NCBI GenBank assembly: GCA_026745465.1
Contig: JACYXH010000842.1
Location: 18,419-82,418 of the forward strand
DNA: 64,000 bases
Direction of reading: 5' to 3'
From: Lota lota
Taxonomy: Eukaryota > Chordata > Actinopteri > Gadiformes > Lotidae
The notes under the pieces: model-generated
What the model was told of the DNA's origin: nothing
The model's input: only the letters and a program-made list of their open reading frames with translations
Databases searched by the model: none
Program-made: the position numbers and the translations under genes
Shown here: one piece after another, positions 1-10,990 of the stretch
Layout: each line of letters begins with the position of its first letter
How positions within the stretch are numbered: the first letter of the stretch is position 1

Positions 1-3000
1 TTGTGTGGATTTGGGGTGGTGTTGGTGTTGGGATGGTGTTAATGTTGTGGTGGTGGTGGGGTGGTGTTTGGGTGGAGTTGGGGTAGTGTTGCTGTTAGTG
101 TGGTATTGGGGTGGTGTTGGGTGGAGTTTGGGTTGTTTTGGTGTTGGGGTTGTATGGTGTTTGAGTGGTGTTGGGGTGGTGTTGGTGATGGGTTATTGTT
201 GGTGTTGGGGTGGTGTTTGGGTGGTGTTGGGGTTGGGTTGGTGTTGCGTTGGTGATGGTGTTGGGGTGGTGGTGGTGTTGAAGTGGTGTTGGTGTTGGGG
301 TGGTGTTAGTGTTGGGGTGGTGATGGTGTTGGGGTAATATAGTGTTGGGGTGGTGATGGTGTTGGGTGGTGTTGGTGTTGGTGTTTGGGCGGTGTGGTGT
401 GGTGTTGGGGTGATGTTGGGGTTGTTGTTGGGTGGTGTTTATGTTGGGATGGTGATGGGGTTGTGTTGGTGTTGTGGTGGTGTTTGTGTTTAGTTGGTGT
501 TATGTTGGGGTGGTGTTGGGTCGTATTGGGGTGGTGTTGGGGTGGTGTGGTGTTGGGGTGGTTTTGGGGTGGTGATAGTGTTAGGGTGGTGTCGATGTTG
601 GGGTGGTGTTGGTGTTGGGGTGGTTTTGGGGTGGTTTTAAGGTGGTGTTGATTTTGGGGTGGTGTTGGTGTTGGGGTGGTGTTAGGGTGGTGTTTGGGAT
701 GGGGTGGTGTGGGGGTGGTGTGGGGGTGGTGTTGGTGTTGGGGTAAGGGTGGTGTTGAAGTGGTTTTGGTGTTGGGGTGGTGTTGGGGATGGGGTGGTTT
801 TGGGGTGATGTTGGGGTGGTGTTGGTGTTGGTTTGGTGTGTGGTGTTTGGGTGGTGTTGGTGTTGGGGTGGTGTGTGGTGTTGGTGTGGTGTGTGGTGTT
901 TGGGTGGTGTTGGTGTTGGGGTGGTGTTAATGTGGGGGTTGTGTGGATTTGGGGTGGTGTTGGTGTTGGGATGGTGTTAATGTTGTGGTGGTGGTGGGGT
1001 GGTGTTTGGGTGGAGTTGGGGTAGTGTTGCTGTTAGTGTGGTATTGGGGTGGTGTTGGTGTTGGGTGGAGTTTGGGTTGTTTTAGTGTTGGGGTTGTATG
1101 GTGTTTGAGTGGTGTTGGGGTGGTGTTGGTGATGGGTTATTGTTGGTGTTGGGGTGGTGTTTGGGTGGTGTTGGGGTTGGGTTGGTGTTGCGTTGGTGAT
1201 GGGGTTGGGGTTGTGTTGGTGTAGTGTTGGTGTTGGGGTGGTGGTGGTGTTGAAGTGGTGTTGGTGTTGGGGTGGTGTTAGTGTTGGGGTGGTGATGGTG
1301 TTGGGGTAATATAGTGTTGGGGTGGTGATGGTGTTGGTGTTGGGTGGTGTTGGTGTTGGTGTTTGGGCGGTGTGGTGTGGTGTTGGGGTGATGTTGGGGT
1401 TGTTGTTGGGTGGTGTTTATGTTGGGATGGTGATGGGGTTGTGTTGGTGTTGTGGTGGTGTTTGTGTTTAGTTGGTGTTATGTTGGGGAGGTGTTGGGTC
1501 GTATTGGGGTGGTGTTGGGGTGGTGTGGTGTTGGGGTGGTTTTGGGGTGGTGATAGTGTTAGGGTGGTGTCGATGTTGGGGTGGTGTTGGTGTTGGGGTG
1601 GTTTTGGGGTGGTTTTAAGATGGTGTTGATTTTGGGGTGGTGTTGGTGTTGGGGTGGTGTTAGGGTGGTGTTTGGGATGGGGTGGTGTGGGGTGGTGTGG
1701 GGGTGGTGTTGGTGTTGGGGTAAGGGTGGTGTTGAAGTGGTTTTGGTGTTGGGGTGGTGTTGGGGATGGGGTGGTTTTGGGGTGGTGTTGGGGTGGTGTT
1801 GGTGTTGGGGTGGTGTTGGGGTGGATTTGGGGTGGATTTGTGGTGGAGATAGGGTGGTGTTGGGGTGGTGTTGGTGTTGGGGTGTGGGGTGTGGGTGGTG
1901 TTGAAGTGGTGTTGGTGTTGGGGTGATGTTGGGTGGTGTTGGGTGGTGTTGGTTTTAGTCTTGGGGTGGTGGTGGTGTTAGTGTTGGGGTGGTGGTGGTG
2001 TTGTGGTGGTGTTGGGGTTGTTTTGAAATGGTGTTGGATTTGGGGTGGTTTTCGGGTGGTGTTGGTTTTGGGAGGTGTTGGGGTGGTGTTGGTGTGGTTT
2101 TGGGGTGTTGTTTGTGTTGGGGTGGTGTTGGGGTGGTGTTGGGGTGGTGTTAGGGTGGTGTTGGTGTTGGTATGGTTTTGGGGTGGTGTTGGTGTTGGGT
2201 GGGTGTTGGTGTTGGGGTGGTGCTGGGGTGGTGTTGGGGTGGTGTTTGTGTGGTTTTGGGGTGGTGTTGGTGTGGTGTTGATGTTGGTGTTGGGGTGGTG
2301 TTGGGTGGTGTTGGTGTGGTGTTAGTGTTGGGGTGGTGATGGTGTTGGGGTAATATAGTGTTGGGGTGTGTTGGTGTTGGTGTTTGGGCGGTGTGGTGTG
2401 TTGTTGGGGTGATATTGGGGTTGGTGTTGAGGTGGTGTTTATGTTGGGATGGAAATGGGGTTGTGTTGGTAATGTGGTGGTGTTGGGGTGGTGTTGGGGT
2501 GGTGTTGGGGTGGTTTTGGGGTGTTGTTTGTGTTGGGGTGGTGTTGGGGTGGTGTTGGGGTGGTTTTGGGGTGGTGTTGGTTTTGTGGTGGTGTTGGTTT
2601 TGTGGTGGTGTTGGTGTTGGGGTGATGATTGTGTTGGGGTAGTGGTGTGTTGGGGTGGTTTTGGGGTGGTGTTGGTGTTAGGTGGTGTTGTGTTGGGGTG
2701 GTGTTGGTGTTGGGTGGTCCTGGGGTGGTGTTGGGGTGGTGTTGGTGTTGGGGTGGTGTTAGGGTGGTGTTGGTGTTGTGGTGGTGTTGGGGTGGTGTTG
2801 GTTTGATGTTGGGGTTGGGGTGGTGTTGATGTTTGGGTGGTCTTGGAGTGTAGTTGAGGTGGTATTGGGTGGTGTTTGGGTGGTGTTTGGGTGGTGTTGG
2901 TGTTAGGGTGGTGTTGGGGTGGTGTTGGTGTTGGGGTTGTTTTGAAATGGTGTTGGGGTTGGGGTGGTTTTGGGGTTGTGTTGGGGTGGTGTTGGTGTTA

Positions 3001-3190
3001 GGGTGGTGTTAAGGTAGTGTTGGTGTTAGGGTGAGGGTGGTGTTGGGTGGTGTTGGGGTGGTGTTAGTGTTGGGGTGGTGAGGCGTTGGGGTAGTTTTGG
3101 GGTGGTGTTGGGGTGGTGTTTATGTTGGGATGGTGATGGGGTTTGGGTGGTGTTGGGGTGGTGTTGGTGTTGGGGTGGTGTTGTTTAGGT
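1..3190. repeat. G/T-rich minisatellite, about 3.2 kb
   Basis: The + strand is built from short blocks such as GGGGTGGTGTTGGTGTT in irregular order and holds very few cytosines over about 3 kb. Blocks are organised in longer duplications: 1 to about 900 recurs from 939 (offset 938, rising to 978 after small insertions), and part recurs again near 2320. Open reading frames here (for example 5..337, 943..1224, 1933..2325) encode only V/G/W/C/L strings made by the repeat and are not taken as genes. Confidence 0.93.
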
Positions 3191-3361
3191 GTAGGTGTAG
3201 GTGTCGATGTGGCGTCTGTGTTTCTAGGTGTTACCAGAGAGTGGCTCCGACAGGAAGTCGAGCCAAGACGCACATCCTGCTGGGACGGAACACTTCCTGG
3301 TCCACACTACACACTCGTTACCCGTCTCTGCCTCCTAAACACACACACATATACACACATA

Positions 3362-3366
3362 TGGTG

Positions 3367-3418
<52 letters not shown>

Positions 3419-3447
3419 GTGTGTGTGTTTGTGTGTTGGTGAATGTA

Positions 3448-3478
<31 letters not shown>

Positions 3479-3546
3479 TTGTGTGTTGGTGAATGTGTGT
3501 GCGTGTGGGTGTGTGTGTGTGAATGTGTGTGTGTGTGTGTGTATGT

Positions 3547-3592
<46 letters not shown>
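3362..3592. repeat. (GT)n microsatellite, compound
   Basis: Long runs of TG dinucleotides, interrupted by TATATG, TTTG and GTTGGTGAATG blocks. The sequence before it (3195-3340) is ordinary complex sequence in which I recognise nothing. 3593-3786 is also complex sequence without a recognisable gene. Confidence 0.95.
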
Positions 3593-3594
<2 letters not shown>

Positions 3595-3786
3595 TAGCTA
3601 GTCTAACTAGTTTCAGTCACTAAGCATGTTACTGAAACTTAAATAATTTGCCCTGACCTCAAAAACCTTAAAGAATACAACAAAGTATGAAAAATGAAGT
3701 GATGAATGAAACGGGAAGTGATTGGTTATCGGCCAGACATGTGACTTAAGAGCCAAGAGAAGATCGTCACAGCAACGGCCACTCAC

Positions 3787-3840
3787 TCAAACAGCTCATT
3801 GATGGACGTCTGTATCCGAGGTGACGAGGCCGACGCTGAC
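3787..3840 (-). other. possible orphan exon, unidentified
   Basis: On the minus strand a pyrimidine-rich acceptor (GTTTTGCTTCCAG) is followed by 54 bp open in one frame and then by a consensus donor GTGAGT. The peptide is serine-rich and ends INELFE. I do not recognise it, and no neighbouring exon is visible. It could be chance; the splice signals are the only support. Confidence 0.2.
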
Positions 3841-3869
3841 CTGGAAGCAAAACATTCACATCTGAGATG

Positions 3870-5352
3870 ACCCCTACCTGCTCCTTAATGACCTGTCTCT
3901 GTACTGTCTAACCCCTACCTGCTCCTTAATGACCTGTCTCTATACTGTCTAACCCCTACCTGCTCCTTAATGACCTGTCTCTGTACTGTCTAACCCCTAC
4001 CTGCTCCTTAATGACCTGTCTCTGTACTGTCTGACCCCTACCTGCTCCTTAATGACCTGTCTCTGTACTGTCTAACCCCTACCTGCTCCTTATTGACCTA
4101 TCTCTGTACTCTCTAACCCCTACCTGCTCCTTATTGACCTGTCTCTGTACTGTCTAACCCCTACCTGCTCCTTAATGACCTGTCTCTGTACTGTCTAACC
4201 CCTACCTGCTCCTTAATGAACTGTCTTTTAACTGTCTAACCCCTACCTGCTCCTTAATGAACTGTCTTTTAACTGTCTAACCCCTACCTGCTCCTTAATG
4301 ACCTGTCTCTGTACTGTCTAACCCCTACCTGCTCCTTAATGACCTGTCTCTGTACTGTCTAACCCCTACCTGCTCCTTAATGACCTGTCTCTGTACTGTC
4401 TAAGCCCTACCTGCTCCTTAATGACCTGTCTCTGTACTGTCTAACCCCTACCTGCTCCTTAATGACCTGTCTCTGTACTGTCTAACCCCTACCTGCTCCT
4501 TAATGACCTGTCTCTGTACTGTCTAACCCCTACCTGCTCCTTAATGACCTGTCTCTGTACTGTCTAACCCCTACCTGCTCCTTAATGACCTGTCTCTGTA
4601 CTGTCTAACCCCTACCTGCTCCTTAATGACCTGTCTCTGTACTGTCTAACCCCTACCTGCTCCTTAATGACCTGTCTCTGTACTGTCTAACCCCTACCTG
4701 CTCCTTAATGACCTGTCTCTGTACTGTCTAACCCCTACCTGCTCCTTAATGACCTGTCTCTGTACTGTCTAACCCCTACCTGCTCCTTAATGACCTGTCT
4801 GTACTGTCTAACCCCTACCTGCTCCTTAATGACCTGTCTCTGTACTGTCTAACCCCCACCTGCTCCTTAATGACCTGTCTCTGTACTGTCTAACCCCTAC
4901 CTGCTCCTTAATGACCTGTCTCTGTACTGTCTAACCCCTACCTGCTCCTTAATGACCTGTCTCTGTACTGTCTAACCCCTACCTGCTCCTTAATGACCTG
5001 TCTCTGTACTGTCTAACCCCTACCTGCTCCCTAATGACCTGTCTCTGTACTGTCTAACCCCTACCTGCTCTTTAATGATCTGTCTCTGTACTGTCTAACC
5101 CCTACCTGCTCCTTAATGATCTGTCTCTGTACTGTCTAACCCCTACCTGCTCCTTAATGACCTGTCTGTACTGTCTAACCCCTACCTGCTCCTTAATGAT
5201 CTGTCTCTGTACTGTCTAACCCCTACCTGCTCCTTAATGACCTGTCTCTGTACTGTCTAAACCCTACCTGCTCCTTAATGATCTGTCTCTGTACTGTCTA
5301 ACCCCTACCTGCTCCTTAATGACCTGTCTCTGTACTGTCTAACCCCTACCTG
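3870..5352. repeat. 41-bp minisatellite, about 36 copies, derived from a SINE tail
   Basis: The unit begins CCCCTACCTGCTCCTTAATG and continues with a GACCTGTCTCTGTACTG segment; its period is 41 bp. Copies differ by single substitutions, and a few lack two bases (TC). The same unit, diverged, occurs three times in the tail of the SINE at 16.06-16.35 kb. After the gypsy insertion the sequence resumes at 10745 with the rest of the SINE tail (CACTTTGGATAAAG motif). The array is therefore an internal expansion of one SINE. Confidence 0.93.
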
Positions 5353-5889
5353 TGTTAAGGTTACGAGAATTGGACCCAAACGCAGGACAAGGAAACCAAC
5401 AGGATGCGGATTGAAAGACGGAATTTATTAACGTCTCACAGGTACAGGCAAGGGCTAGGCAGAATCGTCGTCAGACAGGCGGAGGTTCGGTAGTAGACAG
5501 GCAAACGGACAGTTAGAGAGGGTAGCGACAGGCGGGTAGTCAGGCAGGCGAAGCTTCGGCAACAGGTAGGTATCCGGAAGGTGTGGTGGACAGGCAGGTG
5601 AGGATCCAGGGAAGAGCTGTGCGCAAGGAGAGGTAAGGTTAGGAACAAGCGGGGAATTTAAACAGGAATTCAATAAATGCTGGAACGAGGAACTAACACA
5701 GGGAGAGCTAACAACGAACTGGCGCCGGCTGCTTGTTGAACGGGGAAGAAATAGGGTGTGTTGATTGTTGATTGATGACAGGAGTGGAGAGCGGAGTGCA
5801 CGTGGTAAATTGGTGACCGGAATGTAAACAGAAGCACATGGTGTAGTGGCAGCCGGCGCAGCTAGGTGGAGGCAGAGGGTGTCGTAACA
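5353..5889 (-). repeat. Gypsy-1 3' LTR (relative to the element)
   Basis: 537 bp, matching 10203-10739 at an offset of 4850. On the minus strand AATAAA (5424-5429) is the probable polyadenylation signal of the element RNA. The end of pol reads 28 bp into this LTR. Confidence 0.95.
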
Positions 5890-8800
5890 GTACCCCCCCC
5901 TCTACGGACGCCTCCAGGCGGACGCACGGGGTGAGAAGGGTGCTGGCGGTGGAAGTCCTTGACGAGGTCGGGGTCCAGAATGTGGCTTCGAGGTACCCAG
6001 GAGCGCTCCTCTGGACCATACCCCTCCCAGTCGACCAGGTACTGGAATCCCCGACCCCGACGACGCACGTCCAGGAGGCGGCGAACTGTCCAGGCGGGAT
6101 GGTCATCAATCATCCGGGGGGGTGGTGGAGCTGGGGTGGGAGGCGACAGCGGGCTGGAGGAGACTGGCTTGAGCTGGGACACGTGGAAGGTGGGATGAAC
6201 GCGGAGAGATGAGGGGAGTTTGAGACGAACCGCACAGGGGTTGATAACGGCCTCGACGGGGAACGGACCGATGAAACGAGGGGAAAGCTTCTGATTGACT
6301 CCCTTGAGTGGGAGGTCCTTGGACCGAAGCCAAACCCTTTGTCCGGGGGAGTACAGTGGAGCTGGTTGCCGGCGCTTATTCGCCTGGTGTTGGGAGCGGG
6401 TAGACGCACGAAGCAGGGCAGCCCGTGCACGCTTCCAGGTGCGCTGGCAACGGCGTAAGTGAACCTGGACGGATGGGACTGCGATCTCCGCCTCCAAGGT
6501 AGGGAACAGAGGTGGTTGGTAGCCTAGGGAGCACATGAATGGGGAGAGTCCTGTGGAGGCATTTATCAGGGAGTTATGGGCATATTCCACCCAAGGAAGC
6601 TGGCTGCTCCAGGTGTTTGGGTTGATCTCCGTGATGCAACGTAGTGCCGTCTCCATCTCTTGATTAGCCCTCTCAGACTGACCATTGGATTGAGGGTGGT
6701 ATCCGGATGTGAGGCTGACTGAGGAACCCAGTGTGGATAGAAAAGAACGCCAGACCTGGGACGTGAACTGGGAACCACGGTCCGACACAACGTCCATAGG
6801 GAAGCCATGAAGGCGGAAAACATGGGCCACCAGAAGATCCGCGGTCTCACGGGCGGAGGGAAGCTTAGGAAGAGCCAGAAAATGTGCGGATTTGGAAAAA
6901 CGGTCAATTATAGTGAGGATAGTGGTGTTTCCTTCCGAGGGAGGAAGGCCGGTGACGAAGTCCAGAGCGATATGGGACCAGGGCCGACTGGGAATGGGCA
7001 GGGGACGAAGCAGACCGGAACGGGGCCGAGTGGAGGTCTTACTTCGGGCGCAGGTCGAGCAGGACGCAACGAAGGCACGAACGTCCGCGTCCAGGGTTGG
7101 CCACCAAAAGCGCCTGCGGATGAACTCCAACGTGCGAGTGACCCCAGGGTGGCAGGTGAGCTTGGACGTATGAGCCCAGGTGAGGACCCTGGTGCGTTCA
7201 GTCTCAGGAACAAACAAGCGATTCGGGGGACCAGTACCTGGGTCTGGCTGATTTCCCTGGGCCTGGATCACTGCGGACTCAACTTCCCAAGTGAGCGTCG
7301 CGACGAGACATGAAGGCGGTAGGATGGGTTCCGGATCCGGAATGGGGTCTTCCGGAGAGTAAAGGCGGGACAGGGCGTCAGGCTTGACGTTCCGGGAGCC
7401 GGGGCGGTAGGTAAGGGTAAAATTGAAACGACCAAAGAATAAGGCCCATCTGGCCTGCCGAGAGTTGAGGCGTCTGGCGGTTTGAATGTAGGACAGGTTG
7501 CGGTGGTCGGTCCAAACGATAAACGGCTGCTCCGCTCCCTCAAGCCAGTGACGCCACTCCTCGAGTGCCAATTTTACAGCCAGGAGCTCACGATTTCCAA
7601 CATCGTAGTTATGCTCAGGGGGGGTAAGTCGGCGGGAAAAGAAAGCACAGGGGTGCAACTTGTGGTCTGAGGAAGAGCGTTGGGAGAGAACAGCTCCCAC
7701 GCCGGTGTCGGAGGCGTCGACCTCCACCACAAACTGGAGGAAGGGATCGGGTTGAATCAGAATTGGAGCTGACACGAACAGTCTCTTGAGAGTCTCGAAG
7801 GCGGCCCCCGACTCCGGTGTCCACAAGAAGGACCTCTTTGTGGAAGTCAAGGCCGTGAGGGGTGCCGCAACTTGGCTGTACCCACGGATGAAACGACGAT
7901 AGAAATTTGCGAAACCCAAAAACTGCTGGAGCTTCTTGCAGGTAGAGGGAGTCGGCCACTCAACCACCGCCGAAACCTTGGATGGGTCCATCCTAACTTC
8001 CCCCTGGCCGATGATATACCCCAGAAAGGACGTGGACGTAACATGGAACTCACACTTCTCCACTTTGACGTAGAGCCTATTTTCCAATAGACGCTGGAGA
8101 ACCTGTCGTACGTGGATCACATGCTCCTCCAGTGACCCCGAGAAAATGAGGATGTCGTCCAGGTAAACAAAAACAGAATGGTTCAGCATGTCGCGGAGGA
8201 CATCGTTAACCAAAGCCTGAAACACTGCGGGGGCGTTGGTGAGGCCAAAGGGCATAACCAGGTACTCAAAGTGTCCTAGAGGAGTGTTAAAGGCCGTCTT
8301 CCACTCATCCCCCTCCCGGATCCGGACCAGGTGATACGCGTTGCGCAAGTCCAGTCTGGAGAAGATCGTGGCACCATGGAGGGGAACAAAGGCAGAACTA
8401 ATGAGAGGTAACGGGTACTTATTTCTCACCGTGATGGAGTTCAAGCCGCGGTAATCAATGCAAGGACGGAGAGAGCCATCCTTCTTGCCGACGAAGAAAA
8501 ACCCCGCACCTACAGGAGAAGAGGAAGGACGAATTATTCCCGCGGCCAGGGACTCCTGGATGTAACATTCCATTGACTCTCGCTCAGGACGGGAAAGATT
8601 AAAAAGCCGACTGCTGGGCAGGGGAGCCCCGGGGAGAAGGTCAATGGCGCAGTCGTATGGGCGGTGGGGGGGTAATGCAAGAGCACGGACCTTACTAAAG
8701 ACCTCTCCCAGGTCATGGTATACTAGAGGGACGGAGGAGAGGTCTGAAGGGGGAGGAGGTAGAGGCACAGGTGGGGAGGGAGGTTGGGCAGAGCGTAAAC

Positions 8801-9296
8801 AACGGGAGAGACAGGAGGGACTCCAGGAAACCACTAGACCGGATCCCCAATCAATCTGGGGGTTATGGATCTGAAGCCATGGATAACCGAGGACTATGGG
8901 AATCCCCGGGCAGTCAATTATGTGGAAAGAAATGGACTCATGATGGTTACCAGAAATCAAGAGTTTAACGGGAACCGTGCGATGCTTCAGACGAGCTAAG
9001 GGTTTCCCATTTAGGGCCTGGGCCTCGATAGGGGAGTCCAGAGGGACAGTATCAATCCCTAACTGTTGAACTAACCTCCGGTCAATGAATGACTCATCCG
9101 CCCCCGAGTCCAGTAAAGCCGAAAGTGGAAGGGACTGGTCTCGCCACGAAAGGACAGCCTCGAGCAGGGGACGGGAAACCGAGGGGTTGAGGGCTCGACT
9201 CGCCAGGATCCCTCGAATCACCGGCGAGTCGATCCGTTTCCCGGGCGTGTTGAACAAGTTGACAGAAAGTGACCGGACTGCCCACAATAAATACAA
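5862..9296 (-). CDS. pol: Gypsy-1 Pol polyprotein (protease-RT-RNase H-integrase-chromodomain)
   Basis: The open frame is 1144 codons. It is probably entered by a -1 frameshift from gag at 9236-9242, so the first ~20 residues as listed are not made separately. Seen: protease active-site DSG near residue 63; RT catalytic YLDD at residues 378-381 (8154-8165); RNase H; an HHCC zinc-binding integrase N-terminus; and integrase D779, D839 and E875 (35 residues between the last two, the DD35E spacing). A C-terminal chromodomain follows (residues about 1080-1130, with YLVDWEGYG), which is thought to steer integration in this clade. The frame ends inside the 3' LTR. No stop or frameshift interrupts it, so the enzyme set looks complete. 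Confidence 0.95.
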   Translation of the reverse strand: MYLLWAVRSLSVNLFNTPGKRIDSPVIRGILASRALNPSVSRPLLEAVLSWRDQSLPLSALLDSGADESFIDRRLVQQLGIDTVPLDSPIEAQALNGKPLARLKHRTVPVKLLISGNHHESISFHIIDCPGIPIVLGYPWLQIHNPQIDWGSGLVVSWSPSCLSRCLRSAQPPSPPVPLPPPPSDLSSVPLVYHDLGEVFSKVRALALPPHRPYDCAIDLLPGAPLPSSRLFNLSRPERESMECYIQESLAAGIIRPSSSPVGAGFFFVGKKDGSLRPCIDYRGLNSITVRNKYPLPLISSAFVPLHGATIFSRLDLRNAYHLVRIREGDEWKTAFNTPLGHFEYLVMPFGLTNAPAVFQALVNDVLRDMLNHSVFVYLDDILIFSGSLEEHVIHVRQVLQRLLENRLYVKVEKCEFHVTSTSFLGYIIGQGEVRMDPSKVSAVVEWPTPSTCKKLQQFLGFANFYRRFIRGYSQVAAPLTALTSTKRSFLWTPESGAAFETLKRLFVSAPILIQPDPFLQFVVEVDASDTGVGAVLSQRSSSDHKLHPCAFFSRRLTPPEHNYDVGNRELLAVKLALEEWRHWLEGAEQPFIVWTDHRNLSYIQTARRLNSRQARWALFFGRFNFTLTYRPGSRNVKPDALSRLYSPEDPIPDPEPILPPSCLVATLTWEVESAVIQAQGNQPDPGTGPPNRLFVPETERTRVLTWAHTSKLTCHPGVTRTLEFIRRRFWWPTLDADVRAFVASCSTCARSKTSTRPRSGLLRPLPIPSRPWSHIALDFVTGLPPSEGNTTILTIIDRFSKSAHFLALPKLPSARETADLLVAHVFRLHGFPMDVVSDRGSQFTSQVWRSFLSTLGSSVSLTSGYHPQSNGQSERANQEMETALRCITEINPNTWSSQLPWVEYAHNSLINASTGLSPFMCSLGYQPPLFPTLEAEIAVPSVQVHLRRCQRTWKRARAALLRASTRSQHQANKRRQPAPLYSPGQRVWLRSKDLPLKGVNQKLSPRFIGPFPVEAVINPCAVRLKLPSSLRVHPTFHVSQLKPVSSSPLSPPTPAPPPPRMIDDHPAWTVRRLLDVRRRGRGFQYLVDWEGYGPEERSWVPRSHILDPDLVKDFHRQHPSHPVRPPGGVRRGGGTVTTPSAST
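5893..5902 (-). other. Gypsy-1 polypurine tract
   Basis: On the minus strand a GAGGGGGGGG run followed by TAC lies directly before the 3' LTR. This is the expected primer site for second-strand synthesis. Gypsy-2 has the same arrangement (purine run, then GTAC). Confidence 0.85.
9195..9242 (-). promoter_or_regulatory. -1 ribosomal frameshift signal between gag and pol
   Basis: On the minus strand the heptamer G GGA AAC (9236-9242) lies in the gag frame and fits the X XXY YYZ rule. After a 3-nt spacer a perfect 10-bp stem follows, arm TCGACTCGCC (9223-9232) with its complement at 9195-9204 and an 18-nt loop. The loop segment CGAGGG can pair with CCCTCG a few bases beyond the stem, which would make an H-type pseudoknot. 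The gag stop is at 9218-9220 and the pol frame is exactly -1 relative to gag. The fit to known -1 frameshift cassettes is inference from sequence. Confidence 0.85.
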
Positions 9297-10186
9297 CTCC
9301 TGGAACGGATTCTGTGCTCCCTCTCTTCTGGAGTGAGATGGGCGCGTCCCAGCTGCATGGGCTCTGGATCAGGTTGAGAAGCTGGCTCTGGGCGGGAAGA
9401 ATATGACCGAGATGGAGATGGTAGCGAGACAGTCGGAGAGAGAGAGAAAGCCAGAGGTGAACGATGTGAACGCTCGCGCCGCCGTTCACACAGACGGTTG
9501 TCCAGGCGAATTGCGAGAGAGATGAGATGATCGAGACCGGAAGGCTCCTCCCGAACGGCCAACTCATCCTTGAGGGGATCAGAAAGCGCATTCATGAAAG
9601 CCCCCATTAAAGCCACGTCGTTCCATCCACTCTCCGCCGCGAGAGTTCTAAAATCCACCGCAAAATCAGCCACACTACGGGAGCCCTGGCGGACGGCGAA
9701 AAGACGCATGGAGGCTTCTCTTCTCCGGACAGGGTGGTCGAAGACTCTCCGCATCTCCGTGGTGAATTCCGAGTAGGTGGAACAGAAATCCGCCCCCCTC
9801 TCCAATACTGAAGTTGCCCAAGAGAGGGCCCTCCCCCGTAAGGCTCCGACGAGGAACGCAATCCGGGAGTCTTCGGTGGAGTATGTTAGAGGTTGTAGCT
9901 GGAACACGAGACCGCACTGCAGAAGGAAGTCCCGACAGGTACCCAGATCACCCCCGTATCGTTCCGGAGCCGGGATGAACGGTTCACGTGAGACCGCTTG
10001 CTGGGGAGGAGCGGAGGGAATTAACGGCACATCTGGAGACGGCACGGGAGCCTGACTTGCTTGAAAAGCAGCATTAAGACCATTGAGGACAGTTCTAATC
10101 TCCTCCAGGGCTTCTTCGTGGCGCCCGAGTAACAATCCATGACTGGCGATGGCTTGGTTCGGAGATCCTGTGTCCGCTGGGTCCAT
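9218..10186 (-). CDS. gag: Gypsy-1 Gag structural protein
   Basis: 322 residues, starting only 16 nt inside the 5' LTR boundary. The N-terminal part has an R/F-rich capsid-like region of the retrotransposon Gag family (residues about 95-200). A single CCHC zinc knuckle lies at the C-terminus ([14 protein letters not shown]). It forms the particle and binds element RNA. It overlaps pol by 79 bp, within which the frameshift signal sits. The ATG is the first in frame after the priming site. Confidence 0.93.
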   Translation of the reverse strand: MDPADTGSPNQAIASHGLLLGRHEEALEEIRTVLNGLNAAFQASQAPVPSPDVPLIPSAPPQQAVSREPFIPAPERYGGDLGTCRDFLLQCGLVFQLQPLTYSTEDSRIAFLVGALRGRALSWATSVLERGADFCSTYSEFTTEMRRVFDHPVRRREASMRLFAVRQGSRSVADFAVDFRTLAAESGWNDVALMGAFMNALSDPLKDELAVREEPSGLDHLISLAIRLDNRLCERRRERSHRSPLAFSLSPTVSLPSPSRSYSSRPEPASQPDPEPMQLGRAHLTPEEREHRIRSRSCIYCGQSGHFLSTCSTRPGNGSTRR

Positions 10187-10190
10187 GCTG

Positions 10191-10200
10191 GCCAGTTCGT
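10191..10200 (-). other. Gypsy-1 self-priming primer-binding site
   Basis: The minus-strand sequence just inside the 5' LTR is ACGAACTGGC, two bases from the LTR edge. It is the exact complement of GCCAGTTCGT inside the LTR (10564-10573). No ordinary tRNA-type site is apparent and only 16 nt separate the LTR from the gag ATG. The layout matches the self-priming described for the Tf1/sushi group, where the RNA 5' end folds back to prime. Confidence 0.72.
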
Positions 10201-10202
10201 AC

Positions 10203-10739
10203 TGTTAAGGTTACGAGAATTGGACCCAAACGCAGGACAAGGAAACCAACAGGATGCGGATTGAAAGACGGAATTTATTAACGTCTCACAGGTACAGGCA
10301 AGGGCTAGGCAGAATCGTCGTCAGACAGGCGGAGGTTCGGTAGTAGACAGGCAAACGGACAGTTAGAGAGGGTAGCGACAGGCGGGTAGTCAGGCAGGCG
10401 AAGCTTCGGCAACAGGTAGGTATCCGGAAGGTGTGGTGGACAGGCAGGTGAGGATCCAGGGAAGAGCTGTGCGCAAGGAGAGGTAAGGTTAGGAACAAGC
10501 GGGGAATTTAAACAGGAATTCAATAAATGCTGGAACGAGGAACTAACACAGGGAGAGCTAACAACGAACTGGCGCCGGCTGCTTGTTGAACGGGGAAGAA
10601 ATAGGGTGTGTTGATTGTTGATTGATGACAGGAGTGGAGAGCGGAGTGCACGTGGTAAATTGGTGACCGGAATGTAAACAGAAGCACATGGTGTAGTGGC
10701 AGCCGGCGCAGCTAGGTGGAGGCAGAGGGTGTCGTAACA
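10203..10739 (-). repeat. Gypsy-1 5' LTR
   Basis: 537 bp, the promoter-bearing LTR on the minus strand. CTATTT (10599-10604) lies 26-31 nt upstream of 10573, where the self-complementary 10-mer begins, so U3 is about 166 bp and R probably starts at or near 10573. Confidence 0.93.
10564..10604 (-). promoter_or_regulatory. Gypsy-1 core promoter and predicted RNA 5' end
   Basis: A TATA-like CTATTT box at 10599-10604 is followed 26 nt later by GCCAGTTCGT (10573 down to 10564). That decamer pairs perfectly with the priming site at 10191-10200. Gypsy-2 shows the same box and spacing. Confidence 0.65.
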
Positions 10740-10805
10740 ACCTGCTCCTTAATGACCTGCATCTGAACTCAGTCACTTTGGATAAAGAATCTGCGAAACT
10801 ATTCA
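10740..10805 (+). mobile_element. 3' remainder of the SINE interrupted by Gypsy-1
   Basis: It resumes with ACCTGCTCCTTAATGACCTG and passes into CACTTTGGATAAAG and TCTGCGAAACT. This matches the well-known fish SINE/L2 tail in which a CTTTGGATAAA block precedes a CTGCTAAAT end. With 3870-5352 it makes one element. Confidence 0.75.
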
Positions 10806-10990
10806 AGAGTAATTTTGACAAATATCAATGCATCCATATATTTACTAACGCTTTCAACCGTGTGTTTTTACAGAAAACGAACCATCAACATATTGATAAG
10901 ATTCAAAGTTATGCATATTTATGATCTACCACAAATTAGAGTTGACTATAGTACCTTCTTCTTCCTGCTGTAATAAAGTGAGCCACACCA

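Larger units (their letters stand above)
5353..10739 (-). mobile_element. Gypsy-1: complete Ty3/gypsy chromovirus
   Basis: A 5387-bp element in minus orientation. It has two 537-bp LTRs (TG...CA) and a 5-bp target duplication ACCTG (5348-5352 and 10740-10744). The gag and pol frames overlap, a polypurine tract lies against the 3' LTR, and a self-complementary priming site lies against the 5' LTR. Domain order is gag zinc knuckle, protease, RT, RNase H, integrase, chromodomain, as in the vertebrate sushi-like chromoviruses. The LTRs look identical by eye and the frames are open, so the insertion is recent and the copy looks intact. Its target was the SINE-tail minisatellite. Confidence 0.95.

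Noticed and set aside
5931-9336. Plus-strand frames opposite Gypsy-1 pol (for example 6807..7313)
   Set aside because: Shadows of the minus-strand pol frame with no domain sense.
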